Made by a program: the position numbers and the translations under genes. From Paraburkholderia podalyriae (GTDB taxonomy: Bacteria > Pseudomonadota > Gammaproteobacteria > Burkholderiales > Burkholderiaceae), in the NCBI RefSeq assembly GCF_014397785.1, contig NZ_VZQQ01000001.1, positions 186,001 through 250,000 on the forward strand: a stretch of DNA of 64,000 bases, in the 5' to 3' direction. Positions 29,514-38,602 of this stretch are shown piece after piece. Within the stretch, counting starts at the first letter, position 1; the number at the start of each line of letters is the position of its first letter. The notes below the pieces were generated by a model that was not told the DNA's origin, ran no database searches, and worked only from the letters and a program-made list of their open reading frames with translations.

Positions 29514-30491
29514 ATGACGCGTAGCTATTCAAACTGGTTCGTGCGCGCGCGGCTGAAGACGCGCCAGTTGCTGCTGCTTGCGGCGATGGAGGAGGAGGGC
29601 AACGTGCGCCGCGCGGCCGACGTGCTCGGCATGACGCAGCCGGCCGCGTCGCGCCTGCTGAAGGAACTCGAAGACATGCTCGGCGTGAGCCTGTTCGACC
29701 GCACGCCGCACGGCATGCACGCGACGCTGTACGGCGAGGTGATGATCCGCCATGCGCGCATGGTGCTGTCGAACCTCAGTCAGGCGCACGACGAAATCTC
29801 GGCGCTGCGCTCGGGGCTCGCGGGTCAGGTGCGTATCGGCGTGATCGCCGCGGCGGCCGCGACGATGGTGCCGCGTGCGATCGCGAGCGTGAAGGAGCGC
29901 TGTCCACAGCTGCAGATCTGGGCCGAGGTCGAGACCTCCGACGTGATGTTGCCGCGGCTCGCCGAAGGCGACCTCGACATCATGATCGGCCGCGTGCTCG
30001 AACGGCAGAACCAGTTCAAAACCGACGTGCGCTACGAACCGCTGGCCGACGAACCGCTGTGCGTGGTCGCGCGTCCCGGTCATCCGCTCGAAAACGAAAC
30101 GGGTTTGACGCTGCGCGGCATCGTCAACGCAAGCTGGGTGCTGCATCCGCCGGGCAGCGTGCTGCGCCATCGCTTCGATCTGATGTTTTCCCAGATCGGC
30201 CTGAACCCGCCGCAGAACGTCGTCAATACGAACAACTTCCTCGCGATTTCGAGCCTGCTGCTGCAAAGCGACATGTTGGCGGTGTTGCCGGACGAAGTGG
30301 CGCGTCAGTACCAACAGTACGGCGTGCTGAAACGCGTACCCATCGATTTACCGTGCAGGATGGATACATTCGGTATCATCACGCGCCAGTCACATCTGTT
30401 ATCCCCGGCCGCCGCCGTCGTGCTCGAGGCGTTGCGGGACGCGGCTCGCGACGTGTACAGCACGGCTACGGAACCCGCCGTGGCCCGGTAA
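29514..30491 (+). CDS. LysR-family transcriptional regulator
   Basis: The 325-residue product has an N-terminal winged helix (QLLLLAAMEEEGNVRRAADVLGMTQPAASRLLKELEDMLG) and a periplasmic-binding-protein-like effector domain from about residue 100. It resembles the GbpR group that controls sugar-binding-protein operons. It is divergent from the ALDH / transporter genes, as expected for their regulator. Two CGATAT words 12 bp apart (29431 and 29443) lie in the shared promoter region and could be part of its site. Confidence 0.92.
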   Translation: MTRSYSNWFVRARLKTRQLLLLAAMEEEGNVRRAADVLGMTQPAASRLLKELEDMLGVSLFDRTPHGMHATLYGEVMIRHARMVLSNLSQAHDEISALRSGLAGQVRIGVIAAAAATMVPRAIASVKERCPQLQIWAEVETSDVMLPRLAEGDLDIMIGRVLERQNQFKTDVRYEPLADEPLCVVARPGHPLENETGLTLRGIVNASWVLHPPGSVLRHRFDLMFSQIGLNPPQNVVNTNNFLAISSLLLQSDMLAVLPDEVARQYQQYGVLKRVPIDLPCRMDTFGIITRQSHLLSPAAAVVLEALRDAARDVYSTATEPAVAR

Positions 30492-30632
30492 ATGCTTCCT
30501 TCCTGTCGTAGGCACCGGCTGACGGCGCGGGAGGAAGATGCGATGTATAGCAAACACAAGAAACGGCAACGCGCCGTCGACGATTCATTTTCGCTGCGCT
30601 CCGGTGGAGCGAGCGCCTGGTTCAGCAACGGC

Positions 30633-31187
30633 ATGGCTCTCAAATCGACGATATACAAGGCGGAACTGCAGATCGCGGACATGGACCGGCACTATTACGC
30701 CGACCATTCGCTGACGATCGCCCGTCACCCCTCCGAAACCGACGAACGCATGATGGTCCGCGTCGCCGCATTCGCGCTGTTCGCGCATGAACGGCTGGAG
30801 TTTTGCAAAGGTTTGTCGGATGTCGACGAACCGGACCTGTGGGCCAAGGACCTGACCGGCGCGATCGATACGTGGATCGAGGTCGGACAGCCGGACGAGC
30901 GACGCATCGCGAAGGCGAGCGGACGCGCGAATCGCGTGATCGTGATCGCGTATGGCGGGCGTACCTCGGAGATCTGGTGGCAGGGCGTGCGAAACAAGGT
31001 CGAACGCCTGCGCAACGTGACGGTGTGGACGCTCGGCGAAGACGTCGCGGCATCGCTCGGCTCGCTCGCCGAACGCACGATGCGGCTGCAATGCACGGTG
31101 CAGGACGGCGAAGCATGGCTCGGCAGCGCCGAAGCCGATGCGGTGAAGATCGACTGGACCGTACTGAAAGCGCCCGCCGACGCGTGA
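30633..31187 (+). CDS. yaeQ: YaeQ-family protein
   Basis: The 184-residue product matches YaeQ from MALKSTIYKAELQIADMDRHYY to the end, including the acidic EPDLWAKDLTGAIDTWIEVGQPDE segment. YaeQ has a PD-(D/E)XK nuclease-like fold, and its role is unclear. The family start at 30633 has no visible ribosome-binding site. An in-frame ATG at 30543 has GGAGG well placed and would add 30 basic residues, so a longer protein is possible. Confidence 0.9.
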   Translation: MALKSTIYKAELQIADMDRHYYADHSLTIARHPSETDERMMVRVAAFALFAHERLEFCKGLSDVDEPDLWAKDLTGAIDTWIEVGQPDERRIAKASGRANRVIVIAYGGRTSEIWWQGVRNKVERLRNVTVWTLGEDVAASLGSLAERTMRLQCTVQDGEAWLGSAEADAVKIDWTVLKAPADA

Positions 31188-31229
31188 TCGCTCAATTCCG
31201 AACCGGGCTGCGTTGCTTCGTCGTCGACT

Positions 31230-31655
31230 TCAGAGCGACGTGACCCGCGCCGCTTCCGGCGGCCCCTTCAGTTCGACCATGTTGCCCTCCGGGTCGAACA
31301 GATACAGCGACGGCCCGAAACCGTCCGCGCCATAACGCAATCCCTGTTCGCCGAGCCGCGCGCCATGCGCGCTCAAATGCGCCTTCAGCGCGTCGACGTC
31401 GAACGACTCGACGCGTAGACACAGGTGATCCATGTTGCGTCCCGTGCCCGCCGCGCCGTTTTCCGCGCGATCGAGCTTCGCGCCGACCTGCAGCAGATCG
31501 ATCAGCGATCGGCCCGCGCGCAGTTGCGTGAGGCCGAGTTCGCGCTGCTCCTTTTCAACGCTGCAACCGAGCACGTCGCAGTAAAAGCGCGCGAGGGTTT
31601 CGACGTGCCTGGCCCGAATCACGACGTGGTCGATCTCGCGAATGTGGATTTTCAT
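31230..31655 (-). CDS. VOC (glyoxalase/bleomycin-resistance) family protein
   Basis: The 141-residue product has two beta-alpha-beta-beta-beta units: IDHVVIRARHVETLARFYCDVLGC, then MDHLCLRVESFDVDALKAHL and LYLFDPEGNMVELKGPP. The metal-ligand pattern (His, Glu) of the superfamily is kept. Members include glyoxalases, dioxygenases and resistance proteins, and the substrate is not readable. The start at 31655 matches the family; the longer open frame upstream is not supported. Confidence 0.88.
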   Translation of the reverse strand: MKIHIREIDHVVIRARHVETLARFYCDVLGCSVEKEQRELGLTQLRAGRSLIDLLQVGAKLDRAENGAAGTGRNMDHLCLRVESFDVDALKAHLSAHGARLGEQGLRYGADGFGPSLYLFDPEGNMVELKGPPEAARVTSL

Positions 31656-31771
31656 GTGGAACGCCCTTTGGCTATCAGAGAACCGATTAGCGAAGTGTAG
31701 GAGAAAGGGCGGCGGGCGGATCGGCGGGAAGTCGCCGGCGACGCGGACAAGTGCGGACAAAAAACGCGGAC

Positions 31772-31836
31772 AAAAAAAAAGCCCGCTCAAGTGGAGCGGG
31801 CTGAATCCATATCAGGAGGAGACATGGAGGAGACAG
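31772..31836 (-). ncRNA. Predicted small RNA with two anti-Shine-Dalgarno repeats
   Basis: On the minus strand a sigma70-like promoter (TTGCGT 31870-31865, 17-bp spacer, TATATT 31847-31842) would start a transcript near 31836. About 35 nt later comes a perfect terminator: stem AGCCCGCTC / GAGCGGGCT with a 5-nt loop and nine Us. The single-stranded 5' part contains UGUCUCCUCC twice, 11 nt apart. That is complementary to Shine-Dalgarno sequences and is a layout typical of Hfq-dependent regulatory RNAs. The opposite strand has a weak 74-codon frame behind an AGGAGGAG, which I consider the shadow. Confidence 0.65.
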
Positions 31837-31841
31837 GTACT

Positions 31842-31870
31842 AATATACACATCGAGTTGGTGCGACGCAA
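31842..31870 (-). promoter_or_regulatory. Predicted promoter of the small RNA
   Basis: TTGCGT and TATATT on the minus strand are separated by exactly 17 bp, placed so that transcription begins 6-8 nt before the first anti-SD repeat. Confidence 0.55.
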
Positions 31871-32107
31871 TAACTTTTTAGGGGAAAACCCGATATCGGG
31901 CGAAATTGTCGCGTCTTTGACGCGAAACGCCCGTCCGCAGCGCGTTCGGGAGCCGCTTCAGACCGTGATTCACCGGTTTATGACCCCACTTGGGGCAAGA
32001 CCCAAGCGCGGCCGAATGACAGAGCAAGAACCGGCGCGTACTGTATAGCGATCGGGCCTAGATTGATGAGCATCGACATTTGCCTGCCCATCGGGCCCGA
32101 GGACATC

Positions 32108-33298
32108 ATGAACGCCATCACTCACCACTCCGCCACCGTGCGTGCCGCCGCCGACATCGACACCTCCCGGTGGCGCACCGACGACGAACGCTGGGACGCC
32201 GTCACCCACCGCGACCGCGACGCCGACGGCGCATTCTTCTACGCGGTCAGGACGACCGGCGTGTTCTGCCGGCCGTCGTGCGCGTCGCGTCAGCCGCGCC
32301 GCGAAAACGTCGCTTTTTTCACCGATGCCGCCGCTGCCCGCGCCGCGGGCTATCGCGATTGCAAGCGCTGCCAGCCCGGCGGCCTGCCGCGCGAGCTCGA
32401 CATCGTCGCCAGGGCGTGCGCCGCGCTCGACGCCGATCCGCAGCAGCGTCTCACGCTCGCGCAACTAAGCGATGCCGTGCACGTGAGCCCGTTCCATTTG
32501 CAACGTCTGTTCAAGCGCGTGGTCGGCGTGTCGCCGCGTCAGTACCAGGCCGCGCAGCGCGGCGCCGCGTTGCGTGACGCGCTGCAGGGCGGCGCCGACG
32601 TCACGCGCGCGACGCTCGACGCCGGTTTCGGCTCGCCGTCGCGAATGTACGACAGCGCGCCGGCCGAGCTCGGCATGGCGCCGTCCGCCTATCGTCGCAA
32701 GGGTGCCGGGCTCACGGTGCGCTATGCGAGTGCGCCGACCTCGCTCGGCTTCGTGCTGGTCGCCGCAACCGACAAGGGCATCTGCAAGATCGGTTTCGGC
32801 GATGACACCGCGCTGCTGATCGACGAGTTACGCGGCGAGTTCGCGAATGCCGAACTGCGCGAAGACGCCGGACGGCTTGAGCCCTTCATCGCGCAGATCG
32901 ACGCGTATCTGAACGGCACACGCCAACGCTTCGACCTACCGCTCGACATCGCGTCGACCGCGTTCAAGCAGCGCGTGTGGGATGCGCTGCGACGCATTCC
33001 GTACGGCGAGACGCGCAGCTATTCCCAGATCGCCGAGGCGGTCGGCTCGCCGCGCGCGGTCAGGGCCGTCGCGAGCGCGTGCGCGACCAACCCGGTCGCG
33101 CTCGCGATCCCATGTCATCGCGTCGTGCAGAAAGGCGGGGCGCTCGCCGGCTATCGCTGGGGGCTGCCGCGCAAGGCCGCGTTGCTCGACAATGAGGCAC
33201 AGCACGCAGACGGCGCTTCAGACGGCGACGCGCCGCGCCGCAACGCAAGCCGCACCGATGCCGACTCCCACGACTCCCAACTGGATCACGCCGCTTGA
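32108..33298 (+). CDS. ada: Bifunctional Ada: alkyl-DNA repair methyltransferase and activator
   Basis: The 396-residue product has the N-terminal zinc domain that takes methyl groups from phosphotriesters (FYAVRTTGVFCRPSCASR and CKRCQPGG). An AraC-type HTH follows (LAQLSDAVHVSPFHLQRLFKRVVG), and the C-terminal O6-methylguanine methyltransferase has the active-site PCHRVV. Self-methylated Ada activates alkylation-repair genes. Start ATG 32108 has GAGG upstream; ATG 32066 is also in frame. alkA overlaps its stop codon. Confidence 0.95.
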   Translation: MNAITHHSATVRAAADIDTSRWRTDDERWDAVTHRDRDADGAFFYAVRTTGVFCRPSCASRQPRRENVAFFTDAAAARAAGYRDCKRCQPGGLPRELDIVARACAALDADPQQRLTLAQLSDAVHVSPFHLQRLFKRVVGVSPRQYQAAQRGAALRDALQGGADVTRATLDAGFGSPSRMYDSAPAELGMAPSAYRRKGAGLTVRYASAPTSLGFVLVAATDKGICKIGFGDDTALLIDELRGEFANAELREDAGRLEPFIAQIDAYLNGTRQRFDLPLDIASTAFKQRVWDALRRIPYGETRSYSQIAEAVGSPRAVRAVASACATNPVALAIPCHRVVQKGGALAGYRWGLPRKAALLDNEAQHADGASDGDAPRRNASRTDADSHDSQLDHAA

Positions 33299-34215
33299 GC
33301 ACGCTTAACGACGTCGCAACGCTCGAATTACCGTTCAAGGCACCGTTCGACTGGCCGCGGCTGCTGCGCTTTTTCAGCGGCCGCGCGACGCCTGGCGTCG
33401 AGGCCGTCGAGGACGGCGCGTATCGTCGCGCGATCGACTGGAACGGCGACAGCGGCACGCTCAGCGTGCGGTTGCATCCGCGCAAGCGCTGCATCGTCGC
33501 GAGCATCGAAGGGCCCGCGAGCCGTCACGCCGATGCGCTCGCCGCGCCAGTCGCGAGGATGTTCGATCTGCGGGCCGATCCAAAGAAGATCGCCGCCGGG
33601 CTCGCCGCGGACCCCTGGCTCGCGCCGCTCGTCGCCGCGGTGCCCGGTCTGCGCGTGCCGGGCGCATGGTCCGGTTTCGAGCTGGTGGTGCGCGCGATCG
33701 TCGGCCAACAGGTCAGCGTGAAGGCCGCGACGACGATCATCGGACGGCTCGTGCAACGCGCGGGCGAACGCATCGACGGGCATCCGCATGAAAACACCGC
33801 ATGGCGTTTTCCGACGCCGGCCGCGCTCGCCGAGGTCGATCTCGCGCGGATCGGCATGCCGGGCAAACGCGTCGCCGCGTTGCAGGGCTTCGCGCGCGCG
33901 GTCGCGAGCGGCGACGTGCCGCTCGACAGCAGCGATACCGTCGACGCCGCGAGCCTGCGCGCCGAGTTGCTCGCGCTCGCGGGCATCGGCCCATGGACCG
34001 TCGAATACGTCGCGATGCGCGCATGGCGCGATGCCGATGCATGGCCCGCGTCGGACCTCGTGCTGATGCAATCGATCTGCGCGCGCGATCCTTCGCTCGT
34101 ACGGCCCGCGCAGCAGCGCAGCCGCACGGACGCGTGGCGGCCGTATCGCGCGTATGCCGCGATGCATCTGTGGAACGAGGTGGCGGATCGGGCGGGCGCG
34201 GCGCGCGGGGGCTAA
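33295..34215 (+). CDS. alkA: DNA-3-methyladenine glycosylase II
   Basis: The 306-residue product has the AlkA N-terminal domain (FDWPRLLRFFSGRATPGVEAV) and the helix-hairpin-helix glycosylase core (VVRAIVGQQVSVKAATTIIGRLV, LALAGIGPWTVEYVAMRAW). The catalytic Asp is in WPASDLVLM. It removes alkylated bases. It starts with TTG at 33295, overlapping the ada stop by 4 bp, so the two are translationally coupled and probably induced together by methylated Ada. Confidence 0.95.
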   Translation: MSTLNDVATLELPFKAPFDWPRLLRFFSGRATPGVEAVEDGAYRRAIDWNGDSGTLSVRLHPRKRCIVASIEGPASRHADALAAPVARMFDLRADPKKIAAGLAADPWLAPLVAAVPGLRVPGAWSGFELVVRAIVGQQVSVKAATTIIGRLVQRAGERIDGHPHENTAWRFPTPAALAEVDLARIGMPGKRVAALQGFARAVASGDVPLDSSDTVDAASLRAELLALAGIGPWTVEYVAMRAWRDADAWPASDLVLMQSICARDPSLVRPAQQRSRTDAWRPYRAYAAMHLWNEVADRAGAARGG

Positions 34216-34425
34216 GCGTCGTCGTGACGTAGCGATAGGGAATCGCGTAGTTCGGCGCGACGCCCGTAGCTGGGCGCCAAACCCTCCCGAAGCGGCCGCA
34301 AGCAGCCGTTCTGGCGAGGTGTTAAAGTGCCCGCTACCGAAAATTCCGCCGAACGTTGTCGGCCGCTGTAGCGTCTGCGAATCATCTGGCGATACACGGC
34401 GACCGGCAACGCGCGACTTGCATCA

Positions 34426-36042
34426 ATGCCAAACACGACACCCTCCTGCACGACCGACGCGTTTTCGCACCGCCTGTCCGTGCTCGACTCGAGCCCGCAG
34501 CGCGACGCACTGATACGCGGCCTGCGCGGCATCGAAAAGGAAAGCCTGCGCGTGACGCGCGACGGCCAGCTCGCGACGACGCCGCATCCGCGCGCGCTCG
34601 GCTCGGCGCTCACGCATCCGTCGCTGACGACCGACTACTCCGAGGCGCTGCTCGAACTGATTACGCCGGCCGAGCAGGACGCCGCCGAAACCCTCGCGCA
34701 GCTCGACGTGCTGCATCGCTTCGTCTACGCTCAACTCGGTGACGAGATCCTGTGGAACAACTCGATGCCGGGCCTGTTGCCTGCCACCGACGAGGGCATT
34801 CCGATCGCGCACTACGGCACGTCGAACATCGGCAAGCTGAAGTACGTGTACCGGATCGGCCTCGCGCTGCGCTACGGCCGCACGATGCAGTGCATCGCGG
34901 GCGTCCACTACAACTATTCGCTGAGCGAAGAAGTGTGGCGACTGCTGCACGCTGATCAGCAATCCACCGCGAACGCCGTCGACTTCCAGTCCGCCCGCTA
35001 CCTCGCGCTGATCCGCAATTTCCGCCGCACCAACTGGCTGCTGATGTATCTGTTCGGCGCGTCGCCGGCGCTCGATCGTCGATTCCTCCGCGATCGCAAG
35101 CACTCGCTCGATACGTTCGACGCCGACACGCTGTATCGCCCGTACGCGACGAGCCTGCGCATGAGTGACCTCGGCTATTCGAACACGACCGCGCAAGCCG
35201 GGCTGCACGCCGACTACGACACGCTGCCCGGCTATCTCGACGCGCTCACGAAAGCCGTGAGCCAGCCGTATCCGGCCTACGAGCAGATCGGCACGCAACG
35301 CGACGGCGAGTGGGTACAGATCAACACCAACGTGCTGCAGATCGAAAACGAGTTCTATTCGACGATTCGTCCGAAGCGCGTCACCTATCCGGGCGAGCGG
35401 CCGCTGCATGCGCTCGCCGCGCGCGGCGTGCAATACGTCGAAGTGCGTTGCATGGACATCGATCCGTTCGAGCCGACGGGCATTTCGCTCGAAACATCGC
35501 GCTTTCTCGACGCGTACCTGCTCGTGTGCGCGCTCGACGACAGCGCGCCGTTGCCCCCGCTCGCGTACACCGAAGCGAACCAGAACTTCGGCCGCGTGAC
35601 GATGGAAGGCCGCAAGCCAGGCCTCGAACTGGTTCGCGACGGCAAACCGGTCGCAATGATCGACTGGGCCAACGAATTACTCGTGAAAATCGACGCCGCG
35701 GCCGCCATGCTCGACAACCTGAAGGGCGGCGACGAACACGCGCGCGCGGTCACCGCGCAACGCGCGAAGCTCGCGGATGTGTCGCTGACGCCGTCGGCGC
35801 GCGTGCTGCAAACGATGCGCGACCAGCAGCAGAGCTTTCTCGCGTTTGGCCTCGCGCAAAGCGAAGCGCACGCAGCGTACTTCCGTGCGCGTCCGCTCGA
35901 TGCCGCGCAGTCCAAGGCGTTTGCGGACCTCGCGATGCAATCGCTCGACGAACAGACGAAGCTCGAACGTGAAGAAGTTGGTTCGTTCGACGCGTTCGTC
36001 GCTGCGTATCGGGCCTATACCCTTAATCGCTACAGCGTGTGA
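34426..36042 (+). CDS. gshA: Glutamate-cysteine ligase
   Basis: The 538-residue product is a class-1 (E. coli type) gamma-glutamylcysteine synthetase, the first step of glutathione synthesis. Characteristic blocks are GLRGIEKESLRVT, TTDYSEALLELITP, the substrate-loop MQCIAGVHYNYSL and NTNVLQIENEFYSTIRPKR. Length and content are those of the full enzyme. A YbdK-type relative of the ligase superfamily occurs at 61061, but it is from a different branch. Confidence 0.97.
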   Translation: MPNTTPSCTTDAFSHRLSVLDSSPQRDALIRGLRGIEKESLRVTRDGQLATTPHPRALGSALTHPSLTTDYSEALLELITPAEQDAAETLAQLDVLHRFVYAQLGDEILWNNSMPGLLPATDEGIPIAHYGTSNIGKLKYVYRIGLALRYGRTMQCIAGVHYNYSLSEEVWRLLHADQQSTANAVDFQSARYLALIRNFRRTNWLLMYLFGASPALDRRFLRDRKHSLDTFDADTLYRPYATSLRMSDLGYSNTTAQAGLHADYDTLPGYLDALTKAVSQPYPAYEQIGTQRDGEWVQINTNVLQIENEFYSTIRPKRVTYPGERPLHALAARGVQYVEVRCMDIDPFEPTGISLETSRFLDAYLLVCALDDSAPLPPLAYTEANQNFGRVTMEGRKPGLELVRDGKPVAMIDWANELLVKIDAAAAMLDNLKGGDEHARAVTAQRAKLADVSLTPSARVLQTMRDQQQSFLAFGLAQSEAHAAYFRARPLDAAQSKAFADLAMQSLDEQTKLEREEVGSFDAFVAAYRAYTLNRYSV

Positions 36043-36074
36043 GCGTTTGGGTCACAGCATCTCGAGAAGCAACC

Positions 36075-36098
36075 AGGCGGCCTGCGTGCCGCCTTTTT
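36075..36098 (+). terminator. Rho-independent terminator of gshA
   Basis: The stem AGGCGGC / GCCGCCT with a 6-nt loop is followed by TTTTT, 30 bp after the stop codon. Confidence 0.88.
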
Positions 36099-36264
36099 CT
36101 TGGCCACGCGTACGCGCAAGTAAGCTCTACGGATTGCGCGCTTCAGGCGCGTGGGGAATCGGCAAATTATCCGCGCGTTGTCGCGATTCTCCGATCTGGA
36201 TGAAACACCGCCCCGGTGGGCTGGTCCAAAAAGTTATGACACGCTCCACACGGGAGGTATCGAC

Positions 36265-36780
36265 GTGAAGAACAAGGCTCTGGTGGCCGCGCTGTGTCTC
36301 GCGGCGACGGCGGCATGCTCGACCCAAGGTCAGGTCGATCCGGACGTCATGCAAATTGCGACCACACCGTTGACGTGTTCGAGCAAGGCGGAATGCGACC
36401 TCTGGTGGCAACGGGCGCAAACGTGGGTCGCCAGTCATTCGAAGTACAACATCGAAACGGCTAACGACTCGCTGATCCAGACCGCCGGCCCCGACGGCGG
36501 CAAGCGCGCCCTCGCGTTTCAGATCACGCGTGCCGCGGGTCCCGATCGCACCGTTACGATCGGCTTTTCCGCGCATTGCGACAGTGCGCTTGGCTGCAAG
36601 CCGAATCCGTGGCAAGCGGGTGCGGATTTCAAGCAGTATGTGAGAGGCACCACCGGCGCAGCCGCCGGAGCGCCGCAAGACAGCGCGACGCCGTCGCAGA
36701 ACGCGCCCGATGCGACGCATCCGGAGACGATGCCCGGAAAGACGACTACGCTGCCGAACGGCGAGGCGATGTCGAAATAG
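36265..36780 (+). CDS. Predicted lipoprotein, 171 aa
   Basis: Starting at GTG 36265 with GGGAGG upstream, the product has a lipoprotein signal ending in TAAC (lipid Cys near residue 19). The mature domain contains paired cysteines (LTCSSKAECDLWWQRAQ, AHCDSALGCKP) and the tail is Pro/Thr-rich. The CSSKAECDLWWQRA block recurs in small Burkholderia lipoproteins of unknown function. Membrane anchoring is expected. Confidence 0.85.
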   Translation: MKNKALVAALCLAATAACSTQGQVDPDVMQIATTPLTCSSKAECDLWWQRAQTWVASHSKYNIETANDSLIQTAGPDGGKRALAFQITRAAGPDRTVTIGFSAHCDSALGCKPNPWQAGADFKQYVRGTTGAAAGAPQDSATPSQNAPDATHPETMPGKTTTLPNGEAMSK

Positions 36781-36831
36781 CTGAAGCAGTGGCGGCAGCG
36801 GCGCTGCCCTTGCCGCTGCTGCGCACGTGCT

Positions 36832-38394
36832 TCAGTGTCCTAACGACGGTCCGGTACCCTTGCGCGGCTTCGTGATCCAGACCAGCATGGCCAGCACGAC
36901 AAACGCCGCGCACGAGATGCGGAAGAAGTCGTTGGTGGCCATCATGTACGCCTGGCTCGTCACCACCTGGTTCAGCTGCGCGGTCAGGCTGTCGCCGGAC
37001 AGCCCGGCGCCCGCGAGCGCATTCGTATAGGCATTAGTGTTCGCCGAATACGTGTTGACCGTATCGGCGAGCATCGCGTGGTGATAGATCGTGTCGTTTT
37101 CCCAGAACGTCGTGCTGATCGCGGTGCCGATCGCGCCCGACAACGTGCGGAAAAAGTTCGACAGACCCGACGCGCTCGCAAGACGCTCGTCGGACACGCT
37201 GGACAGCGTGATCGTCGTCATCGGCACGAAGAAGCACGCGACGCCGATGCCCTGCACGAGCCGCGGCAGGATCACGTGGCCGAACGGCACGTCGAGCGTG
37301 AACGTCGAGTTCCAGAACGATACGATCGCGAACACGATGAACGCGAAACTCGCGACCATGCGCAGATTCAGCCGATGCATGTTCGTGCCGATCATCGGCG
37401 ACAGAAACAGCGCGAGCAGCCCGACCGGCGCCGTGGCGAGACCCGCGAGGCCGGCCGTGTAGCCCATCACCGTTTGCAGCCACAGCGGGAAGATCACCAC
37501 AGAGCCGAAGAACGCCATGAAGCCGAACGAGACGATCACGACGCCGAGCGCGAAGTTGCGATCCTTGAACAGCGACAGGTCGACGATCGGCTCCTTCTCG
37601 GTAAACTCCCACACGAGCAGGAACGCGATCGACACTAGCGCGATCACCGCGAGCGTCACAATGAACGTCGAGTTGAACCAGTCGCGGTCCTTACCGAGGT
37701 CGAGCATCATCTGCAGACACGACACGCCGGTCACGAGCAGCACGAGGCCCACCGCGTCGATACGCTGGCGCGTCGTCTGCGTCTCCCGGCCGCGCAGCAG
37801 CAGATACGCGCAGAAAGCCGAGAACAGGCCGATCGGCACGTTAATGTAGAAGATCCACGGCCACGTGAAGTTATCGGTGATATAGCCGCCCATCACCGGC
37901 CCGAAGATCGGCGCGCAGATCACGGTCATCGCCCATAAGCCGAGCGCGAGACCACGTTTCGCGGGCGGGTAGGAGCGCATCAGGATTGTCTGCGACAGCG
38001 GCACCATCGGCCCGGACACAAGCCCCTGCGCGAGCCGGAAGCCGATCAGCGATTCGAAGTTGTGCGCGAAACCACAGGCCGCCGACGCAATCGTGAACAG
38101 CAGCACCGACAGCGTGAAGAGTCGCACCTCGCCGACGCGTCGCGCGAGCCAGCCAGTCAGCGGCACGGCGATCGCCGAGGCGACGGAGTACGACGAGATC
38201 ACCCAGGTGCCTTGGCTTGCCGCGACGCCGAGGCTGCCCGAAATGGTCGGAACCGCGACGTTCGCAATCGAGGTGTCGAGCACCTCCATAAAGGTGCCGA
38301 GCGCAAGGCCGACGGTCAGCAGTGCGAGCGTGCCGCCCCTGAGCGGGGCGAGTTCGGCTGCGGGCAGCGCAGCGGTGGAGGCCGTGGCATCCAT
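36832..38394 (-). CDS. DHA2-family multidrug exporter, EmrB/QacA type
   Basis: The 520-residue product has 14 hydrophobic segments and the DHA2 motifs (VLDTSIANVAVPTISG near helix 1, GWLARRVGEVRLF between helices 2 and 3, GPVMGGYITDNFTWPWIFYINVPIG). It exports drugs in exchange for protons. The ATG at 38394 follows AAGGAGAAC; an upstream TTG (38415) is less likely. It is preceded by a marR gene on the same strand. No EmrA-like adaptor gene is adjacent. Confidence 0.94.
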   Translation of the reverse strand: MDATASTAALPAAELAPLRGGTLALLTVGLALGTFMEVLDTSIANVAVPTISGSLGVAASQGTWVISSYSVASAIAVPLTGWLARRVGEVRLFTLSVLLFTIASAACGFAHNFESLIGFRLAQGLVSGPMVPLSQTILMRSYPPAKRGLALGLWAMTVICAPIFGPVMGGYITDNFTWPWIFYINVPIGLFSAFCAYLLLRGRETQTTRQRIDAVGLVLLVTGVSCLQMMLDLGKDRDWFNSTFIVTLAVIALVSIAFLLVWEFTEKEPIVDLSLFKDRNFALGVVIVSFGFMAFFGSVVIFPLWLQTVMGYTAGLAGLATAPVGLLALFLSPMIGTNMHRLNLRMVASFAFIVFAIVSFWNSTFTLDVPFGHVILPRLVQGIGVACFFVPMTTITLSSVSDERLASASGLSNFFRTLSGAIGTAISTTFWENDTIYHHAMLADTVNTYSANTNAYTNALAGAGLSGDSLTAQLNQVVTSQAYMMATNDFFRISCAAFVVLAMLVWITKPRKGTGPSLGH

Positions 38395-38602
38395 AGTGTT
38401 CTCCTTAGGCGGCAAAAGCTTGTCGCGACAGCTTTATCGGGCGTTTGGGACACGATGCTTGCATGCCGGATCACCCTCTGCCCAGACAGATATCTTATGA
38501 CAATGGCGCCTTGGAAAAGCGCCTCGTGATTGTCCTGCTAGTACTTCGTGATAAAGCGCCGCCGCCATCCGACGACGACCGCGCTTCGGCCGATGCTTCG
38601 AC

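Noticed and set aside
31743..31773. GCGGACAA repeated three times
   Set aside because: Spacing is irregular, the unit is short, and it lies in the tail after the small-RNA terminator; I see no function.
31824..32048. A 74-codon plus-strand frame with AGGAGGAG before its ATG
   Set aside because: The purine-rich stretch is the complement of the CCUCC repeats of the predicted small RNA, which has its own promoter and terminator. The frame has no recognisable features.
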